Of a DNA stretch of 18,052 nt, positions 14,540 to 18,052 are shown piece by piece. Below the pieces are notes generated by a model that searched no databases, was not told the DNA's origin, and worked only from the letters and a program-made list of their open reading frames with translations. How positions within the stretch are numbered: position 1 is the first letter of the stretch; every line of letters begins with the position of its first letter. The position numbers and the translations under genes were made by a program. This DNA is from Myxococcales bacterium (GTDB lineage Bacteria; Myxococcota; Polyangia; Polyangiales; Polyangiaceae), in assembly GCA_020430865.1 (NCBI GenBank), contig JAGQIY010000623.1:1-18052 (forward strand), in the 5' to 3' direction.

Positions 14540-15118
14540 ATGAGCCAGCGAGTCGTTGACCAGGTCAAGAAGCAGTTTCCAGGAGCCGTGCTGGAGAGCC
14601 ACGCTCAACACGGCGACGACACGATCGTCGTCGACCCGGACAAGTGGGCGGAGATCGCGCGCTTCCTGAAGGAGAGCCCCAAGACCAGCATGGAAATGCT
14701 GACGGACCTCACCGCCGTCGACTATCCAGAGCGCGAGCCGCGCTTCGAGGTCGTCGCGCACCTCTACTCCCTGAGCAAGGGCCACCGCCTGCGCATGAAG
14801 GCGCGGGTAGGGGACGCAGACGGAAACCACGTGGAAATTCCCAGCGTGGAGCCGCTGTGGGCGAGCGCCAACTGGATGGAGCGCGAGTGCTACGACCTGT
14901 TCGGCGTGGTCTTCAAGGGGCACCCCGATCTGCGGCGCATCCTGATGTACCCCGAGTTCGAGGGGCACCCGTTGCGCAAGGACTACCCAGCGAACCGCAC
15001 GCAGCCGCTGATCGAGTACCGGGACGCGCCGAACATCGAGAAACTGCCGCCTTTCGGCAACGACGAAGGCATGAGCTTTGGGCGTCAAACGCACCAGTTC
15101 ATGAACGACGAGGAGTGA
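14540..15118 (+). CDS. nuoC: NADH-quinone oxidoreductase subunit C
   Basis: 192 residues, a free-standing NuoC (30 kDa subunit family), not fused to NuoD as in E. coli. The family signature is ERECYDLFGVVFKGHPDLRR (about 113-132), followed by FEGHPLRKDYP. This peripheral-arm subunit connects the NuoB/D module with the rest of the arm. ATG 14540 is directly preceded by GAGGCAAA, an unusually close ribosome site. Only 4 bases separate its stop from nuoD, whose ribosome site lies in the end of nuoC. Confidence 0.96.
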   Translation: MSQRVVDQVKKQFPGAVLESHAQHGDDTIVVDPDKWAEIARFLKESPKTSMEMLTDLTAVDYPEREPRFEVVAHLYSLSKGHRLRMKARVGDADGNHVEIPSVEPLWASANWMERECYDLFGVVFKGHPDLRRILMYPEFEGHPLRKDYPANRTQPLIEYRDAPNIEKLPPFGNDEGMSFGRQTHQFMNDEE

Positions 15119-15122
15119 GCTG

Positions 15123-16337
15123 ATGGAACCGCTCGACATCGACCTGGACGAGGCCGAACTCGATATCCCGGCGGAGCCGGCGCTGCTCAACGTGGGGCCC
15201 GCGCATCCCGCGATGCACGGCACCGTGAAGATCGTGATGGAGCTCTCCGGCGAGACGATCCTGCGCGCAGACGTGCAGGTCGGCTACCTGCACCGCGGCT
15301 TCGAGAAGATGTGCGAGCGCGGCACCTGGAGCCAGGTGTTTCCGTACGTCGACCGCTGCAACTACGTCTCCCCGATGCTCAACAACGTGGGCTTCGCGCT
15401 GGCTTGCGAGAAGATGCTGGGCATCGAGGTGCCCAAGCGTTGCCAGCACTACCGCGTGATCCTCGGGGAGCTGGCGCGCATGAGCGACCACCTCACGTGC
15501 ACTGGCGCGATGGCCATGGAGCTCGGCGCGTTCACGCCGTTTCTCTGGATGATCAAGGGCCGCGAGATGATCTGGGACCTGATGGAGGACGAGACCGGCG
15601 CTCGGCTCACGCACTCCTTCGGTCGCGTCGGCGGCATGGCAAAGCCTCCGACGCCGCACTTCAAGGAGCACGCAGCGGCGGTGAAGGATCAGGTGCTGAA
15701 GATCCTCGATGAGGCGCAGGCGCTGCTGCTCGGCAACCGCATCTTCCTCGACCGCCTGGATGGCGTCGGCATCGTCAGCCCAGAGGACGCGATCAGCCTC
15801 GGCTGGACGGGGCCCTGTCTGCGGGCCTCCGGGGTGCCCTACGACGTGCGCAAGGCGGCGCCCTACATGACGTACGGCGAGTACGACTTCGAGGTTCCGG
15901 TCGGAACCGCTGGCGACTGCTTCGATCGCTTCATCATCCGCTTTCAAGAGCTGAAGCAGAGCGCGCGCATCATCGATCAGGCGCTCGCGATGATGGACGA
16001 CGAAGGCCCGATCAACGTCGAGGACCCGCGCATCATCCTGCCCCCCAAGGAAGAGGTCTACTCGACCATCGAGGGCACCATCCAGCACTTCAAGATCGTG
16101 ATGGAAGGCCTGAAGATCCCCGCAGGCGAGGTCTACAGCTACACCGAGGGCGGCAACGGTGAACTCGGCTTCTACCTGGTGAGTGATGGCAGCGGTACGC
16201 CGTACCGCGTGCGCATCCGTCCACCCTGTTTCCTCGTCACCGCGGGCCTGGAGAAGGTCATCACTGGTGAGATGATGAGTGATGTCGTGCCCTGCTTCGG
16301 CTCGCTCAACATGATTGGAGGCGAGTGCGACCGCTGA
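15123..16337 (+). CDS. nuoD: NADH-quinone oxidoreductase subunit D
   Basis: 404 residues, usual length for separate NuoD (49 kDa subunit family, related to NiFe hydrogenase large subunits). It forms the quinone pocket with NuoB. H28 and H32 in GPAHPAMHGT and Y81 in DRCNYVSPML correspond to the quinone-site His and Tyr residues (Thermus Nqo4 H38 and Y87). The C-terminal FYLVSDGSGTPYRVRIRPP block is intact. ATG 15123 follows GAGGAG at the end of nuoC. A 51-base gap leads to nuoG; nuoE and nuoF are not found there. Confidence 0.97.
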   Translation: MEPLDIDLDEAELDIPAEPALLNVGPAHPAMHGTVKIVMELSGETILRADVQVGYLHRGFEKMCERGTWSQVFPYVDRCNYVSPMLNNVGFALACEKMLGIEVPKRCQHYRVILGELARMSDHLTCTGAMAMELGAFTPFLWMIKGREMIWDLMEDETGARLTHSFGRVGGMAKPPTPHFKEHAAAVKDQVLKILDEAQALLLGNRIFLDRLDGVGIVSPEDAISLGWTGPCLRASGVPYDVRKAAPYMTYGEYDFEVPVGTAGDCFDRFIIRFQELKQSARIIDQALAMMDDEGPINVEDPRIILPPKEEVYSTIEGTIQHFKIVMEGLKIPAGEVYSYTEGGNGELGFYLVSDGSGTPYRVRIRPPCFLVTAGLEKVITGEMMSDVVPCFGSLNMIGGECDR

Positions 16338-16388
16338 TCGTCGCTCGCGAATTTTGAACCCTTAGGCGTAAGCCCGAGCGGAGAATCG

Positions 16389-18005
16389 ATGCCCACCTTC
16401 AAGCTTGACGACCGAGAGATCCCCTTCGAACCAGGGGACACCATCATCCAGGCCGCGCACCGCGCCGGGATCGATATCCCGCACTACTGCTGGCATCCCG
16501 GGCTCAGCGTCGCCGCGAACTGCCGCATGTGTCTGGTCGAGATCGGGCCCCCGCCTGGTCGTCCTGCGATGATGCTCGACATCCTGCGCCAGGACCCAAA
16601 GACAGGTGAGTACGTCCCCGCGAAGAAGCCGAAGCTCCAGCCCGCCTGTCAGATGCGCGTCGCCGAGGGCATGGAGGTCAAGAGCGAGTCGAGCGAGCAC
16701 GTCTCCGAGGCACGCACCGCGGTCCAGGAGTTGCTTCTCCTGAACCACCCTGTCGACTGCCCAATCTGCGATCAGGCTGGGGAGTGTCGCCTGCAGGACT
16801 ACTGGCTCGAGCACCAGGGCAAGAAGAAGCGCATGCACGACGAGCCCGTGCACAAGCCAAAGGCTCAGGTGTTCGGTCCGACCATCGTCTATGACGGTGA
16901 GCGGTGCATCGTTTGCACCCGCTGCGTGCGTTTCTGCGAGGAAGTGGCCAAGGATCCGGTCCTCGACGTGCGCGAGCGCGGCAACCTGAACGAGATCGTG
17001 GTGTCTCCCGGGCGTGAGCTCGATCACGGCTACACGCTGATGACCGAGTACGTCTGTCCCGTCGGCGCGCTGACGGCGACCGACTTCCGCTTCAAGGCTC
17101 GGGTGTGGTTCTTGCGCAGCGCTCGCAGCGTCTGCCAGGGCTGCGCCACGGGGTGCAACGCCTTCCTCGACTATGACCCGCGCAACGAGACGGTCTACCG
17201 ACACCGCCCCCGGGAGAACCTGAAGGTCAACAAGTACTGGATGTGCGACGAGGGCATGCTCGACTACGCGCGCGCCCACGAGGAGCGCTTCGTCAACGCC
17301 TATGTGGGTGAGGACGAAGTCAGCCTGGAGAAGGGCGTCAAGGCGGCTGCCAAGGCGCTGAAGGGCGTCGACCCCGAGCGTGTTGCGATCGTCCTGTCGG
17401 CTCAGCACTCGAGCGAGGACAACTTCGCGTTGCTGACCCTGGCCCGAGACTTCCTGGGCAGCGGTAACCTGTTCATCAGCGGAAAGCCCCACGGGGAAGG
17501 CGACGACGTGCTCAAGCACGCCGACAAGAACCCCAACACCCGCGGCGTGGAGCAGCTCTGCAGCACGACTCCCCCAGGCTCGATGTCCGAGCTCTTGGAG
17601 GCTATTGCCGCCGGGAAAATCACTCACGCGGTCGCGCTCGGAAGCGCTGCCCCGGTCGACGTGGAGGGCCTCTCCCAGCTGAACAAGCTGGTGTTGCTGA
17701 GCCCCTTCGACGGCCCGCTAGCTGGCTACGCCGACGTGCTGCTGCCGGCGGCGACGTGGGCAGAGGCGACGGGCACCTACGTGAACTTCGCGGGCATCGC
17801 TCAGGAGAGCGAGCGCGCCGTGCGCCCGGAGCACGACGCCCGTCCCGCTTGGAAACTCATCGCCGCGCTGGGCCGCGAGCTTGGCTACGCGATGGACTGG
17901 CAACGCCTGAGCGACGTCCGGCTGGCCATGGCGCCCGACGCGGGCGCTGCCGTGGCCAGCGGCTCTGTCGCTGAAGTCTCAGCACCCACTGGAGCTGCGG
18001 AATGA
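16389..18005 (+). CDS. nuoG: Compact NADH-quinone oxidoreductase subunit G
   Basis: 538 residues, shorter than E. coli NuoG (908) or Thermus Nqo3 (783). Ligands for the iron-sulfur chain are present. The 2Fe-2S N1b cluster has C34, C45, C48 and C87. N5 has H120, C124, C127 and C133. N4 has C173, C176 and C179 with C223; C183 follows. A fourth group C249-x2-C252-x3-C256-x29-C286 resembles the extra N7 cluster site found in E. coli and Thermus. Residues about 290-510 are a reduced molybdopterin-oxidoreductase-like domain, recognised by the ADVLLPAATWAEATGTYVNF element. The tail is Ala/Val rich. ATG 16389 follows GAGCGGAGAATCG. The stop overlaps the next ATG by ATGA. NuoG normally takes electrons from NuoE/F, which are not beside it. 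Confidence 0.94.
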   Translation: MPTFKLDDREIPFEPGDTIIQAAHRAGIDIPHYCWHPGLSVAANCRMCLVEIGPPPGRPAMMLDILRQDPKTGEYVPAKKPKLQPACQMRVAEGMEVKSESSEHVSEARTAVQELLLLNHPVDCPICDQAGECRLQDYWLEHQGKKKRMHDEPVHKPKAQVFGPTIVYDGERCIVCTRCVRFCEEVAKDPVLDVRERGNLNEIVVSPGRELDHGYTLMTEYVCPVGALTATDFRFKARVWFLRSARSVCQGCATGCNAFLDYDPRNETVYRHRPRENLKVNKYWMCDEGMLDYARAHEERFVNAYVGEDEVSLEKGVKAAAKALKGVDPERVAIVLSAQHSSEDNFALLTLARDFLGSGNLFISGKPHGEGDDVLKHADKNPNTRGVEQLCSTTPPGSMSELLEAIAAGKITHAVALGSAAPVDVEGLSQLNKLVLLSPFDGPLAGYADVLLPAATWAEATGTYVNFAGIAQESERAVRPEHDARPAWKLIAALGRELGYAMDWQRLSDVRLAMAPDAGAAVASGSVAEVSAPTGAAE

Positions 18006-18052
18006 CACTCGGAACGCTGTTTCTCTTGTCCCTCGCCAAGGCCTTCACGGTC
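18002..18052 (+). CDS. nuoH: Probable NuoH start, cut by window edge
   Basis: Only 17 codons are visible: a start overlapping the nuoG stop (ATGA) and a hydrophobic beginning MTLGTLFLLSLAKAFTV, as expected for the first membrane helix of NuoH. Operon order (G then H in most nuo clusters) is the main argument; the sequence itself is too short to prove it. Confidence 0.5.
   Translation, partial: MTLGTLFLLSLAKAFTV

Noticed and set aside
16362..17627. Minus-strand open frame (421 codons) opposite nuoG
   Set aside because: It is antisense to a gene with all Fe-S ligands in place and has no motif of its own.
1..18052. CRISPR arrays, tRNA or rRNA genes, transposases, long repeats
   Set aside because: I read through the window looking for regularly spaced repeats, conserved tRNA arms, rRNA segments and transposase motifs and saw none; short inverted repeats are the only repeated structures found.

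Overview
The window is about 18 kb of GC-rich, gene-dense bacterial chromosome with no phage, IS, tRNA, rRNA or CRISPR signatures. Lipoproteins with c-type hemes, a homodimeric AceE, a compact NuoG and a nuoABCD-G order suggest a Gram-negative bacterium, plausibly a myxobacterium or other former deltaproteobacterium. That assignment is an inference from gene content and composition; no marker gene proves it.

Layout. (1) 1-800, minus: 5' part of a membrane-anchored metallophosphoesterase that runs off the left edge. (2) 1149-4752, plus: three consecutive secreted lipoprotein genes: a parallel beta-helix protein, a diheme cytochrome c peroxidase/MauG-type protein, and a diheme cytochrome of the SO2930 (HNE_0200) type. 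A perfect 12-bp palindrome of the kind bound by GntR/FadR-type regulators lies upstream. (3) 5030-7708, plus: aceE, full-length pyruvate dehydrogenase E1, without aceF or lpd beside it. (4) 8895-7799, minus: a TetR regulator followed by a DUF962/Mpo1-like membrane protein. (5) 9012-9917, plus: an EamA-family transporter divergent from tetR, with an 18/20 palindrome between them. (6) 11787-9903, minus: a tight operon of a GFA-family zinc protein, mutY and mutT. The last gene overlaps the EamA gene tail to tail inside a perfect hairpin. (7) 11936-13039, plus: an unrecognised protein with a helical-repeat C-terminus. (8) 13465-18052, plus: the start of a complex I operon, nuoA-B-C-D-G and the first codons of a probable nuoH.

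How the genes work together. MutY and MutT are two arms of the 8-oxoguanine (GO) defence and are translated from one compact operon. AceE produces acetyl-CoA, while Nuo is the entry point of the respiratory chain, although no nuoE or nuoF is present between nuoD and nuoG. The least understood part is the trio at 1149-4752. All three proteins carry lipoprotein signals and two of them carry two heme motifs each, so they probably form an envelope-bound redox module whose substrate is unknown. This is the best candidate in the window for an undescribed system.
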